From an uncultured Mollicutes bacterium (GTDB lineage Bacteria > Bacillota_I > Bacilli_A > RFN20 > CAG-826), in the NCBI GenBank assembly GCA_900545015.1, contig UQXJ01000002.1:1-64000 (forward strand): 64,000 nt of DNA. The letters run 5' to 3'. Positions 1 through 8,458 of this stretch are shown one piece after another. Under the pieces are notes generated by a model. The model did no database searches, was not told where the DNA came from, and saw only the letters and a program-made list of their open reading frames with translations. The translations under genes and the position numbers were made by a program. The stretch's first letter is position 1; each line of letters opens with the position of its first letter.

Positions 1-184
1 AAAATCATCAAATAAAGTGATAAATTCTTCCTCAAATAATCTGACTAGCCACAATATGCAATATCTCAATGTATATCAATTTCTTTTGTTTTTAGATTTT
101 ATTTAAAAACTCTTTAAATTATGTGTATCTCGTTATTACTGATAAAACGAACAAACATTTTTTATAAATTGATATAATAAAGGT

Positions 185-721
185 ATGAAAAAAAGATTAT
201 CTTTGATTTTTTTATGTTTTGCATTTGCTATTAACGGATGTTCTAATTCTATTAATCCTTATTTAGAAAGGCCAATAGATACAAATTTAGAGTTTTGGAT
301 TACTCAAAAGGTAACTTTCGATGAATTTAAGGATAAGGGATGTACTTTTTTACCTGGTTGGTTTGGAGCTGATGAGTATTTAGATAGTCGTTATCAGGCT
401 GACATTTCTACTGGAATAGTTAGAGCTCCTGAAATTCATGTAACGTATCTTGTTACTGGATATCCCGATACTTTAGACGATAGAACTATTACACAAATTG
501 AAATAACAGATCCTACAATAAATGTTTATGGATTAACTATTAATTCAAATCAAAAAGATATAAAAGAAAGAATTAGTGAAATTCCAAAGTCATCCATTAA
601 TGAAAATACATTCATTGATCAATTCTTTTCTTTTAGTATTGGCAAAGCTATTTTTCATTTTTATACTAACAAAATAACAATTTCCGTTCCTGTTACGAAT
701 AAAGAAGGTGTCGAGTTTTAA
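185..721 (+). CDS. putative lipoprotein of unknown function
   Basis: A 178-residue protein. It begins with a lysine-rich n-region, a hydrophobic stretch (about residues 5-17) and the lipobox INGC with Cys19, so it is probably exported and lipid-anchored on the outer face of the membrane. The mature part is polar, shows no catalytic motif I recognise, and ends with beta-strand-like alternating sequence. A -10 box TATAAT (173-178) lies only 6 nt before the ATG and no separated ribosome binding site is present, so the mRNA is probably leaderless. It stands alone; the riboswitch-controlled antiporter follows. Function unknown. Confidence 0.7.
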   Translation: MKKRLSLIFLCFAFAINGCSNSINPYLERPIDTNLEFWITQKVTFDEFKDKGCTFLPGWFGADEYLDSRYQADISTGIVRAPEIHVTYLVTGYPDTLDDRTITQIEITDPTINVYGLTINSNQKDIKERISEIPKSSINENTFIDQFFSFSIGKAIFHFYTNKITISVPVTNKEGVEF

Positions 722-763
722 TTGACACTGAACAATTTAAAATATGATTTTAAATATAAAAAA

Positions 764-792
764 TTCAATTCAATTTAAAAAAGTGGTATTAT
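764..792 (+). promoter_or_regulatory. promoter of the riboswitch-antiporter transcript
   Basis: TTCAAT (764-769), a 17-nt spacer and TATTAT (787-792) fit a housekeeping-sigma promoter. It would start transcription just before the conserved riboswitch core. The -35 match is weak. Confidence 0.45.
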
Positions 793-797
793 CTTAG

Positions 798-890
798 TCG
801 GGAATGATGTCTCCCATCTATTTTATAGAAAACCGCAAATTAAAGCTGATGACGTCTATGATTTTGTCATAGAAGCATCAGCTTTTTCTA
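798..890 (+). promoter_or_regulatory. fluoride-type (crcB motif) riboswitch with intrinsic terminator
   Basis: The 5' leader of the antiporter contains the hallmarks of the fluoride aptamer. A short hairpin GGGAATGATGTCTCCC (800-815) is followed by AAACCGC (829-835) and then by GCTGATGAC (845-853). The last element is also the 5' arm of an intrinsic terminator: AAAGCTGATG (842-851) pairs perfectly with CATCAGCTTT (876-885), an inner stem TCTATGA/TCATAGA caps it, and a T run follows. Ligand binding would sequester GCTGATGAC in the aptamer and block the terminator, giving an ON switch. The ligand is inferred from similarity to the known fluoride consensus. Confidence 0.8.
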
Positions 891-905
891 TGACTAGGAG
901 GCAAT

Positions 906-2138
906 ATGGATATATTTTTATCATTATTTATAATTTTTGGAGGAGGAATCCTAGGTGGTTTTATATTTGAGAAGATAAAACTTCCTAAACTTGTATGGTA
1001 TATCATCCTTGGAATTTTAATCGGGCCATCTGTTTTAAATTTAGTTGACGATACACTTATTTCAATTTCATCCTATTTAAGACAAATTGCTTTAGTAATT
1101 ATTTTAACAAGAAGTGGTCTTTCTTTAGACTTTAAAAAGATTAAGAAAATTGGTAGGCCAGCCTTATTAATGTGCTTTATTCCTGCAACTTTTGAAATTA
1201 TAGGAATTACTGTGTTTGGACCTATGATTTTAAATATAAATTATTTAGAAGCAATGCTACTTGGATCAGTACTTGCAGCAGTTTCTCCAGCAATTGTCGT
1301 ACCTAGAATGATTAATTTAATAAATGAAGGCTATGGAAATAAAAACTCCGTTCCTGAGCTCATAATGGCAGGAGCATCATGTGATGATATTTTTGTAATT
1401 GTATTATTTTATTCCTTTAAAAAACTTGTTGCGACTTCAAATTTTGATGCGTGGGGCATAAGTCAAATTCCTATGTCAATTATTACTGGAATTTTACTTA
1501 GTATAATTGCAGGCCTTTTAATGTTTTTAGTAATCAAATATTTAAGATTTAATAAAATAATTAATACAATCTTGATGCTAGGAATATCATTAGGAATGAT
1601 TGCATTAGAAAATGCTTTAAAGAATTATTTTAGTATTTCCTCTTTACTTGCAATTATCATAATGGCTCTTATTATTAATAATTTTAAAAAGGAAGAAGCG
1701 AAAGAAATTCAAACTTCATACAATGCTTTATGGCAAGGATTTGAAATATTATTATTCGTTCTAGTTGGCGTTGCGACAAATGCTCAATATGCATTTTCAA
1801 AAGAGGGCGCTTTAATTGCTGGTTTAATTTTTATTGCTTTAATATTTAGAAGTATAGGCGTGATTTGCTGCGTTATTGGGACAAAATTCAATATTAAAGA
1901 GAAAATATTTATCATTGTTTCTTATCTTCCTAAAGCAACAGTTCAAGCATCAATTGGAGCAATTGCATTAAACGAAGGACTTGCATGTGGAGAAATAATT
2001 TTAACTGCAGCTGTTGTTTCAATATTAATTACTGCTCCTCTTGGTGCGATATTAATGGATAATTTATATAAGAAATTATTACTCAAAGATAACATTGAAA
2101 ATATAGATGAAAATCATATAATTAAGTTAGAAAAGTAA
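906..2138 (+). CDS. cation:proton antiporter (CPA / Na+/H+ exchanger family)
   Basis: A 410-residue integral membrane protein with about 12 hydrophobic segments and the layout of the Na_H_Exchanger domain: an early glycine-rich segment, a polar RSGLSLD-type element after TM3, and an ASCDDIF motif near residue 155 with the paired Asp residues typical of ion-binding sites in this fold. The start has AGGAGG at 896-901, 4 nt before the ATG. It lies directly behind the fluoride-type riboswitch, so the likely role is protection against fluoride stress by ion/proton exchange. Antiporters are known members of fluoride riboswitch regulons, but the transported ion cannot be read from sequence. Confidence 0.85.
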   Translation: MDIFLSLFIIFGGGILGGFIFEKIKLPKLVWYIILGILIGPSVLNLVDDTLISISSYLRQIALVIILTRSGLSLDFKKIKKIGRPALLMCFIPATFEIIGITVFGPMILNINYLEAMLLGSVLAAVSPAIVVPRMINLINEGYGNKNSVPELIMAGASCDDIFVIVLFYSFKKLVATSNFDAWGISQIPMSIITGILLSIIAGLLMFLVIKYLRFNKIINTILMLGISLGMIALENALKNYFSISSLLAIIIMALIINNFKKEEAKEIQTSYNALWQGFEILLFVLVGVATNAQYAFSKEGALIAGLIFIALIFRSIGVICCVIGTKFNIKEKIFIIVSYLPKATVQASIGAIALNEGLACGEIILTAAVVSILITAPLGAILMDNLYKKLLLKDNIENIDENHIIKLEK

Positions 2139-2151
2139 GAAAGGTAAGAAA

Positions 2152-2355
2152 ATGAAGAAAGTTGAAGATAATCATTTTATTGTGAGCGTAAAAGTTGGTC
2201 CAAAAGGACAAATAACAATGCCAAAAGAAGCTCGTGAAATGTTTGATATTAAAGAAGGCGATACTTTAATGGTTATGGGCGATAAAGCAAGAGGAATTGC
2301 AATAGTTAAAGCAGATGCTTTATATGATTTGATGGAGGGACAAACAAATGTATGA
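2152..2355 (+). CDS. AbrB/MazE/SpoVT-type transcriptional regulator
   Basis: A 67-residue protein with a swapped-hairpin AbrB DNA-binding domain. The core (residues 12-40) reads VSVKVGPKGQITMPKEAR followed by the family's FDIKEGDTL turn. The C-terminal tail overlaps the start of the ABC ATPase gene by 8 nt, so the two are translationally coupled. In Firmicutes such small AbrB proteins commonly head ABC-2 transporter operons and probably autoregulate them. It follows the antiporter by 13 nt and may also be reached by the riboswitch-controlled transcript. Confidence 0.85.
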   Translation: MKKVEDNHFIVSVKVGPKGQITMPKEAREMFDIKEGDTLMVMGDKARGIAIVKADALYDLMEGQTNV

Positions 2356-3217
2356 AATGCTAAAAGTTGAAGAAATAAATAAAAATTATCCTACCTTTTC
2401 TTTAAAAAATGTTTCTTTTTCTGTAACCCCAGGTGAAATTATGGGTTTCATTGGAAGAAATGGTGCTGGAAAAACAACAACATTAAAATGCATTATGAAT
2501 TTAATTCATTATGAAAGTGGTGCCATTTATGCGTTTGGAAAGAACATGAAAACTGATGAACTTGAGTGCAAACAAAGAATTGGCTTTGCTTTAAGTGAAA
2601 TTAATTATTATCCAAATAAAACTATCCGACAATTAATGAAAGTAACTAAAAAATTTTATAAGGAATTTAACGATAAAAAATTTGAAGAAGCTTGCAAATT
2701 ATTTAATCTAAATTTTGATAAAAAGATAAAAGAATTAAGCAGTGGCATGAAAGTTAAATACTCAGTTGCAATTGCTTTATCTCATAACGCTGAACTTTTA
2801 ATCCTTGATGAACCAACTTCAGGTTTAGATCCAGTTTCTAGAGATGAAATTTTAGACATTTTTAGAAAAATAGTAAAAAATAAAGATAGGGCAATATTAT
2901 TTTCAACTCATATAACAAGTGATTTAGATAAATGCGCAACAAATATTACATATATTCACGATGGCTCAATTGTTTTTACTGGTTCTAAAGAGAAATTTGT
3001 AGATTCGTATTATTTTATTAATGATTTGACTAAAAATAAGGATTTAATTAAGGAATATATTTCATATAAAGAACTTGATGATCATATTGAAGGATTAATT
3101 CATGCAAATAAAAAAGATTATTTTGTAGCTAACGGAATCGAACCTATTGTTCCAGATTTAGAACAAATAATGGTTTATTTAGAAAGGAAAAATAACGATG
3201 AAAGCTTTGATTTATAA
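2348..3217 (+). CDS. ABC transporter ATP-binding protein
   Basis: A 289-residue ABC ATPase. Walker A GRNGAGKTTT lies at about residues 36-45, a degenerate signature LSSGMKVK near 130, Walker B LLILDEPTSGLDP near 150, and the switch His in FSTHI. The C-terminal extension of about 70 residues resembles that of ABC-2 type drug or peptide exporters. The start ATG is preceded by GGAGGG inside the abrB-like gene, and the 3' end overlaps the permease gene by 20 nt, forming a regulator-ATPase-permease unit. Substrate unknown; it is probably an exporter. Confidence 0.9.
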   Translation: MYEMLKVEEINKNYPTFSLKNVSFSVTPGEIMGFIGRNGAGKTTTLKCIMNLIHYESGAIYAFGKNMKTDELECKQRIGFALSEINYYPNKTIRQLMKVTKKFYKEFNDKKFEEACKLFNLNFDKKIKELSSGMKVKYSVAIALSHNAELLILDEPTSGLDPVSRDEILDIFRKIVKNKDRAILFSTHITSDLDKCATNITYIHDGSIVFTGSKEKFVDSYYFINDLTKNKDLIKEYISYKELDDHIEGLIHANKKDYFVANGIEPIVPDLEQIMVYLERKNNDESFDL

Positions 3218-3875
3218 AGAATTTAAATTAGCGGTGCATCCATTATGCTATTTCTTTATTTTGCTTTTTCCAGCAATGATCTTGATACCGAGTTATCCTA
3301 TTGCAATTGGTTTTATTTATATTTTAGTCTGCTATCCTATTCTTTTTCTTGGTGCTAGTAAAGGTGAGCAAAGTAATGACTTATTATTCTCGACATTACT
3401 TCCCGTAAGAAAGAAAGACATAGTTCTTGCTAGAATTATTACCATCCTCATTTTACAAGCAACATTTATTCTTGTAATGAGTTTATATTTACCACTTGCA
3501 ATATACCTTGAGCCTATAATTTCAGCAGGAAGCGAAGTACCTCCTGAGATTCCTGGATTTGGATTAAATAGCTATGTTTTAAATTTAGGAATCTGCATAA
3601 TTGGCTTAGCAATTTCTGATTTAATATATCTTTCAATTTATTATAGAAAGGGTTTATCTTTAATTCTTTCTTCTCTTTGCTCGATGATATTTTTCGGAGT
3701 TTACACTAGCGTGTTTACAATTGCACTACCATGTTTACCAGAATTTAGTTTTTTAAATTCAATGAATTTAGGATATCAATTTATTGTTCTTGCTGTAGCC
3801 ATCATTGTTTCTTTTTTAATTCATTTATTAACGTATAAAATTTCAGCAAAGCTTCTTGATAGAGTTGATTTCTAA
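3198..3875 (+). CDS. ABC-2 type transporter permease
   Basis: A 225-residue protein with about six hydrophobic helices, starting with MKALIYKEFKLAVHP, the cytoplasmic coupling-helix type of start seen in small ABC-2 permeases. AAAGGA at 3183-3188 supports the start. It overlaps the ATPase gene and forms the membrane half of the exporter. The substrate is not identifiable. The operon ends at a strong hairpin just downstream. Confidence 0.8.
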   Translation: MKALIYKEFKLAVHPLCYFFILLFPAMILIPSYPIAIGFIYILVCYPILFLGASKGEQSNDLLFSTLLPVRKKDIVLARIITILILQATFILVMSLYLPLAIYLEPIISAGSEVPPEIPGFGLNSYVLNLGICIIGLAISDLIYLSIYYRKGLSLILSSLCSMIFFGVYTSVFTIALPCLPEFSFLNSMNLGYQFIVLAVAIIVSFLIHLLTYKISAKLLDRVDF

Positions 3876-3907
3876 ATAACTAGCAATTTAATGCAAAGCA
3901 AAAAAAT

Positions 3908-3961
3908 AAAACCCTTTATTTATCAATTTATTAAAAATAAGTTGATTTTTAAAGGGTTTTT
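3908..3961. terminator. bidirectional intrinsic terminator
   Basis: AAAACCCTTTA (3908-3918) pairs with TAAAGGGTTTT (3950-3960), extended inside by ATCAA/TTGAT. A/T tracts on both sides let it serve the plus-strand ABC operon and the convergent minus-strand DUF5662 gene. Confidence 0.85.
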
Positions 3962-4598
3962 ATCTTTTTTTGAATACTTCTTGAACATATTCATCGTTAA
4001 TTTGCTTTATTTTAAATCCATTATTTAATGAATAACATTCAATTAATTCGTTGTATTGATATCTGTTATTTAATTCATTATAAATTCTTTTTGTGTCTTT
4101 CTTTTTAAGACCTTTAAAGCCGTTTTCTTTATATCTTGTTAATAAGATAGTTATAAATTCTTTTGTCATTGAATGCATAAAATATCCATCAACAAAACGA
4201 TTAAAAAACTTAAGTGGTTCAGCTTGATTAAAGTTTTTCTTTAGATAAGTTTTACTAGCTGAAATCATATCGCAAACATATTCAATTGAATACTTATAAG
4301 GCATTTTTCTTATAATTAAATCACCTCTATATTGATCAATCCAATATTCATAATGATGTTTATTGTGATTTGTATGATGAAGAAAAACATTTGAGAATAA
4401 GTGATTATCAAATCTTTCATTTACTATAGGTGAATAACTACCATTATAATATTTTGCACTAGGAAAAAGTTCACATGGTTCGTATTTAGATAAATCGTGA
4501 ACCAAACCTCTAAAAGGTATTCCACATTTAAAGCAATGTATAAAAACTAGAAATCTATGCTTGTTAACAGTATGAATTTGCTTTAATAAATTACTCAT
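3960..4598 (-). CDS. DUF5662 family protein
   Basis: A 212-residue soluble protein rich in His and aromatic residues. The N-terminal region contains GLVHDLSKYEP (about 32-42), then a conserved FLHHTNHNKHHYEYW segment (about 72-87). This His/Asp pattern matches the DUF5662 family, which looks like a small metal-binding, HD-like helical fold. The enzymatic role is unknown. It is convergent with the ABC operon and shares its terminator; the MATE gene lies just upstream on the same strand, so the two may be cotranscribed. Confidence 0.75.
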   Translation of the reverse strand: MSNLLKQIHTVNKHRFLVFIHCFKCGIPFRGLVHDLSKYEPCELFPSAKYYNGSYSPIVNERFDNHLFSNVFLHHTNHNKHHYEYWIDQYRGDLIIRKMPYKYSIEYVCDMISASKTYLKKNFNQAEPLKFFNRFVDGYFMHSMTKEFITILLTRYKENGFKGLKKKDTKRIYNELNNRYQYNELIECYSLNNGFKIKQINDEYVQEVFKKR

Positions 4599-4621
4599 CC
4601 TTAATATATTAATACAAATCT

Positions 4622-6076
4622 TTATGCATTTGTTTCAGTTTTTAAAAAATCTTTTCTGATATTACCTTTTATTAAATAGTGAATTATACCAAAACTCATT
4701 GCAAGAATTGAGAATGTCCAAGCCAACATGTCTGAGAACGCTAGACCAATATAAGAAGCATCAGATACAGGATTATTTGGATTAACTAATGATGGAATAA
4801 AGAAAACGATTAAAAATCTTCCTAATAATTCAACTATTCCGGAAATTAAAGGATAAATAGGCTTTTGAACACCTTGAAGTGTATTTCTTAAAATGAATAA
4901 TAAACCAAGAAAGACATAAAAAGAGCAATCAACTATCATATATGTAGAAGCATAGAACTTAACTCTATCGTTAATTGATTCTGGATTTAAGAATAAATAA
5001 ACAAATGAGCCATTAACTGAAGTTGAGATGCCTAAAATAGCTAAGCCTATATAGAAACATAACATAAGTTTGATTGATGCTTTTAATCCTTCATTTATCC
5101 TCTCTAGATTTTTAGCACCATAGTTTTGCCCACTATAAGAAAGCATTGCAGCACCGATTGCATTAAAAGGAGTCATTAAAAAATCGTTATATTTAACACC
5201 AACTCCATAACCTATTTGGGCATTATGAATAAGAGGTGAAGTATCAAAATTAATGACTGCTTTTTGTAAAATAATTAGTCCAATAGCAAGAATTGAGAAT
5301 TGGAAAGCTAGTGGAATGCCTTGTTTTAAATGTTCAAAAGTAAAAGACCAAGATGTTTTAAAATCAGATAACTTTAATCTTAAAAACTTATATCTAATAA
5401 ATGTATAAGCAAAGCAACCAAAAGCAGCTAAAAATTGAGAGAGAATTGTAGCAAAAGCAGCTCCTGCAACTTCCCATTTAAATACAACAATGAATAGAAC
5501 ATCTAATACGATGTTTAAAATGGTTGAACCTATAAGAAATAATAAAGGTGTTAAACTGTCCCCTATACTTCTTAAAACGCTAACAATTAAGTTATAGAAA
5601 ATTTGAGCAAAGATACCAATATAGATTATTGATAAATAAGCTTTCGCATATTCGAAGGAATTGTTTTCTTGATTTAGACCAATTAGATTTAATAATGGTG
5701 TAACAAGAGGAAGGAAGATTGCTGTTAAAAGAATGGAAGTTATGACAGAAAGAATGATTTGAGTAGCAAAACTTTTTCTTATTCCATCTTCGTCTTTTGC
5801 GCCTGCTTTGTTACTTGTGATTACACTAAAGCCAGCAGTACATCCAAATGCAAATTGAATAACAATGAAAAATAATCCATAAACATCATTAACACCTGCG
5901 ACTTCTTGAGAACTGAGATTTTGGCCAACAATTATTGAATCACTAATAGTATAAATTTGTTGGAAAATTAAGCTTAATAAGATAGGAAGCATAAAAATTA
6001 ATAGTGATTTTAATGACTTCCCTTCTGTTAGATCGATAGGTTTAAACAAGTTAACAATTCGTTCTTTAATACTCAT
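4622..6076 (-). CDS. MATE family efflux transporter
   Basis: A 484-residue membrane protein with 12 predicted helices in two MATE repeats. The first helix pair carries MLPILLSLIFQQIYTISDSIIVGQ and the conserved GAAFATILSQ-type segment occurs near residue 205. The family exports cationic drugs or metabolites using Na+ or H+ gradients. The 254-bp upstream region is shared with the divergent glycosyltransferase operon and contains a perfect cre-like palindrome (6138-6151), suggesting catabolite or LacI-family control. Confidence 0.9.
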   Translation of the reverse strand: MSIKERIVNLFKPIDLTEGKSLKSLLIFMLPILLSLIFQQIYTISDSIIVGQNLSSQEVAGVNDVYGLFFIVIQFAFGCTAGFSVITSNKAGAKDEDGIRKSFATQIILSVITSILLTAIFLPLVTPLLNLIGLNQENNSFEYAKAYLSIIYIGIFAQIFYNLIVSVLRSIGDSLTPLLFLIGSTILNIVLDVLFIVVFKWEVAGAAFATILSQFLAAFGCFAYTFIRYKFLRLKLSDFKTSWSFTFEHLKQGIPLAFQFSILAIGLIILQKAVINFDTSPLIHNAQIGYGVGVKYNDFLMTPFNAIGAAMLSYSGQNYGAKNLERINEGLKASIKLMLCFYIGLAILGISTSVNGSFVYLFLNPESINDRVKFYASTYMIVDCSFYVFLGLLFILRNTLQGVQKPIYPLISGIVELLGRFLIVFFIPSLVNPNNPVSDASYIGLAFSDMLAWTFSILAMSFGIIHYLIKGNIRKDFLKTETNA

Positions 6077-6137
6077 AAATCAATGCCTCTATTTAAAACA
6101 CGAATATTTAAATAATTTTTACATTATATGTAAATAT

Positions 6138-6151
6138 TGAAACCGCTTTCA
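6138..6151. promoter_or_regulatory. cre-like operator (CcpA/LacI-family)
   Basis: TGAAACCGCTTTCA matches the catabolite-responsive element consensus TGWAANCGNTNWCA at every position. It lies 62 bp upstream of the MATE start and 180 bp upstream of the divergent glycosyltransferase. No ccpA gene is in the window, so the binding protein is inferred. Confidence 0.65.
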
Positions 6152-6295
6152 AAGTTTAAAAGTTAATTTTAACAAAAAAGTTGAGTTTTGCAGGCTTTTT
6201 AATTTTAAAAGTAGTAAATTAGTAGATATCTAGTAATTTTTAAGTAAAAAAACTAATTATATTTTTACAAAATATAAAAAAATTATTTCTAAAAT

Positions 6296-6324
6296 TTTAC
6301 AAGTTTATTTTTATAATTTATAAT
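6296..6324 (+). promoter_or_regulatory. promoter giving a leaderless transcript
   Basis: TTTACA (6296-6301), a 17-nt spacer and TATAAT (6319-6324) form a near-consensus promoter. Only 6 nt separate the -10 box from the ATG at 6331, so transcription should begin at the start codon itself. Confidence 0.75.
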
Positions 6325-6330
6325 TTAGAT

Positions 6331-7653
6331 ATGCCATACGACAAGATTGTTTATATTATTGATTCCGTCGCATCTTTTGTGATATTTTTTTTCTTATGCT
6401 TTCTTTGGTATTATTTGAGCTATTTTGTAATTGCTACTAAAAAGCCAAAGCAATTCCCTAAAGCTGAAGAAAAGGCTTCTTTTGGAATTCTTGTACCTGC
6501 AAGAAATGAATCGAAAGTTATACGCAATATTTTGGAATCTTTATCAAAATTAGATTATCCAGTTGATAAGTATGGGGTTTACATTATTGTTGAAACTCTT
6601 GAAGATCCTACATGTGAAATTTGTAAGGAATACGGCCCAAATGTGCACATCATTGTAAGAGGTGATTTAACTAATAGACGTACAAAAGGTTTTGCTCTTG
6701 ATGATGCTTATCATTATTTAAAAAATAAAAATATTCATTATGATGCATATATGATTTTTGATGCTGATAATGTTGTGAGCTCAAATTATTTATTATTAAT
6801 GAACGATGTTTACCAAGCTGGATATCAAATTGGCGTTGGATATAGAAGTTTTACAAACGCAACAAAAAACTGGATTTGTTCATGTAGTGCAACATTATTT
6901 TCTTTTATGAATCAATTCACTTCAAAAGGAAGAACCTATTTGTTTAAGAAAGCGACTTTGACTGGAACTGGATATTTTATAAGAAGTGAAATTGTTGATG
7001 ATGCAGGTGGTTGGATATGGAACGGAATGACTGAAGATGTCGAATTAACAACTTACTGCTATTATCACAATATTACAATGTGTTATTACCCATTTGCTCG
7101 TTATTTTGATGAACAAGCTGAGAAAATGGGTGTTTTAAGAAAACAACATGTTAGATGGGTATGGGGATTTTTTGAGAATCGTAAGAGATTCAAAGAAGGA
7201 CATAAAGTTTACCAACCAGAGAGTAAAAGAAAGAGAAGAAATTCCCTTATTGAATATAATTCAAGCATTTATCCTTTTTTAATTTTAGTTGTTTCTCTTT
7301 TAGTTTGTGCAATTGCTTCTTTAGTTATTGCAATTATCGGAAATGTTAGAGGATTTGAAGATTATGGATGGCTATATGCTCATGCCGCTTTCCAATTCTC
7401 TTTACTTTATATAACTTTTGTTTTTATCGCTGCATTCACATTAGGAATTGATAATAAAAACTTAAAATTTTCTGGTGGAAGATGTGTCATTGTTTGCTTA
7501 ACATATATTTTCTTCTTTCAAAGTTTTTTAATTGCTTTCCTTGAAGGTTTATTCTGCAAGAAAAAGAGAACTAATTGGGTAGTAATTGAACATAAGGGTG
7601 ATATTGTTGATAAACAAGCTTTGGAGGCAAATAATAAGAATGCTAGCAAATGA
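6331..7653 (+). CDS. membrane glycosyltransferase, family 2
   Basis: A 440-residue processive-type GT2 enzyme. A TM helix (about 10-33) is followed by the GT-A domain: nucleotide-sugar motif ILVPARNE (53-60), metal-binding DAD (144-146), acceptor-site TEDVEL (234-239) and the QxxRW motif (272-276). Three or four C-terminal TM helices follow. Such enzymes move sugars onto lipids or into polymers at the inner membrane face. It stops at TGA and overlaps the acyltransferase gene by 14 nt, so it probably works in glycolipid or envelope glycan synthesis. The acceptor is unknown. Confidence 0.88.
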   Translation: MPYDKIVYIIDSVASFVIFFFLCFLWYYLSYFVIATKKPKQFPKAEEKASFGILVPARNESKVIRNILESLSKLDYPVDKYGVYIIVETLEDPTCEICKEYGPNVHIIVRGDLTNRRTKGFALDDAYHYLKNKNIHYDAYMIFDADNVVSSNYLLLMNDVYQAGYQIGVGYRSFTNATKNWICSCSATLFSFMNQFTSKGRTYLFKKATLTGTGYFIRSEIVDDAGGWIWNGMTEDVELTTYCYYHNITMCYYPFARYFDEQAEKMGVLRKQHVRWVWGFFENRKRFKEGHKVYQPESKRKRRNSLIEYNSSIYPFLILVVSLLVCAIASLVIAIIGNVRGFEDYGWLYAHAAFQFSLLYITFVFIAAFTLGIDNKNLKFSGGRCVIVCLTYIFFFQSFLIAFLEGLFCKKKRTNWVVIEHKGDIVDKQALEANNKNASK

Positions 7654-8458
7654 AAAACCTAAAAAAGGAAAAGTCTATTATTATTCTGATTTACTTAATG
7701 ATGACTTTGAAACTACTAATTTAAAAAGAAATCCTTTGCCAAAAGATTATAAATATATTAGAGGAAGAATTTTTAATTTCTTTTCTTTTCTTTTATATTA
7801 CATGATTGCTGTACCTGTTTTAACGATTGTATGTTTCTTTTGTGGGGTAAGAGTAAAAGGGAAAAAGAATCTAAGAAAAGTTAAAAAAGAAGGTGCTTTT
7901 CTTTATATGAATCACACATCTTTTTTAGATACGTTTGTTGTTCAATGCTATGTTCAACGCTTTAAAAGAACACATATCATTGGTTATACTGATGCTCTTG
8001 ATTTGCCTTGTGGAATTAGTTTCTTAACTCAACAATTAGGTTATCTCCCTCTTCCTACAAGTGTAAGTGACTATAAAAAGTTTGATGAAGCATTAAAACA
8101 TTTTATAGGTAAGAAAAGAAATATTTTAATTTTTCCTGAAGCTCATATTTGGCCTTATTACAATAAAATCAGACCTTTTATATCAACTTCATTTAAATAT
8201 GCAGCCAAACTAAATGCACCAGTTGTTCCCTTAGTAACTTGTTACCGCAAATCAAAAATTAGTTCTAAAGCTATACCAGTTATTTATATAGGTGAACCTA
8301 TTTATCCGAAGAAAGACTTAAATATAAATCAAAATAAAGAATATTTAAGAGATGAATGCTATAAAGTGATGTGTGATTTTGCAGAAAAATATAGCACATA
8401 TGAATATTGCAAATTTGTATATAAAGAAAAGGAGACACAAGATGAGAACAAGATCTAA
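7640..8458 (+). CDS. 1-acyl-sn-glycerol-3-phosphate acyltransferase (PlsC-like)
   Basis: A 272-residue protein with a TM segment (about 45-70) and the acyltransferase motif NHTSFLD (91-97, H-x4-D). A FPEAHI substrate-site motif follows about 75 residues later. I chose the ATG at 7640 because GGAGG (7623-7627) precedes it; an upstream in-frame ATG at 7586 has no such site. The family acylates lysophosphatidate or related lysolipids at the membrane. It overlaps the glycosyltransferase upstream and the Nudix gene downstream, so the three are translationally coupled and may build or remodel one lipid. Confidence 0.87.
   Translation: MLANEKPKKGKVYYYSDLLNDDFETTNLKRNPLPKDYKYIRGRIFNFFSFLLYYMIAVPVLTIVCFFCGVRVKGKKNLRKVKKEGAFLYMNHTSFLDTFVVQCYVQRFKRTHIIGYTDALDLPCGISFLTQQLGYLPLPTSVSDYKKFDEALKHFIGKKRNILIFPEAHIWPYYNKIRPFISTSFKYAAKLNAPVVPLVTCYRKSKISSKAIPVIYIGEPIYPKKDLNINQNKEYLRDECYKVMCDFAEKYSTYEYCKFVYKEKETQDENKI

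Noticed and set aside
7651..7653. UGA read as tryptophan, as in Mycoplasma
   Set aside because: TGA terminates several conserved genes at natural ends (for example pflA and the zinc-ribbon/TetR ATGA overlap), and the tRNA-Trp anticodon is CCA.
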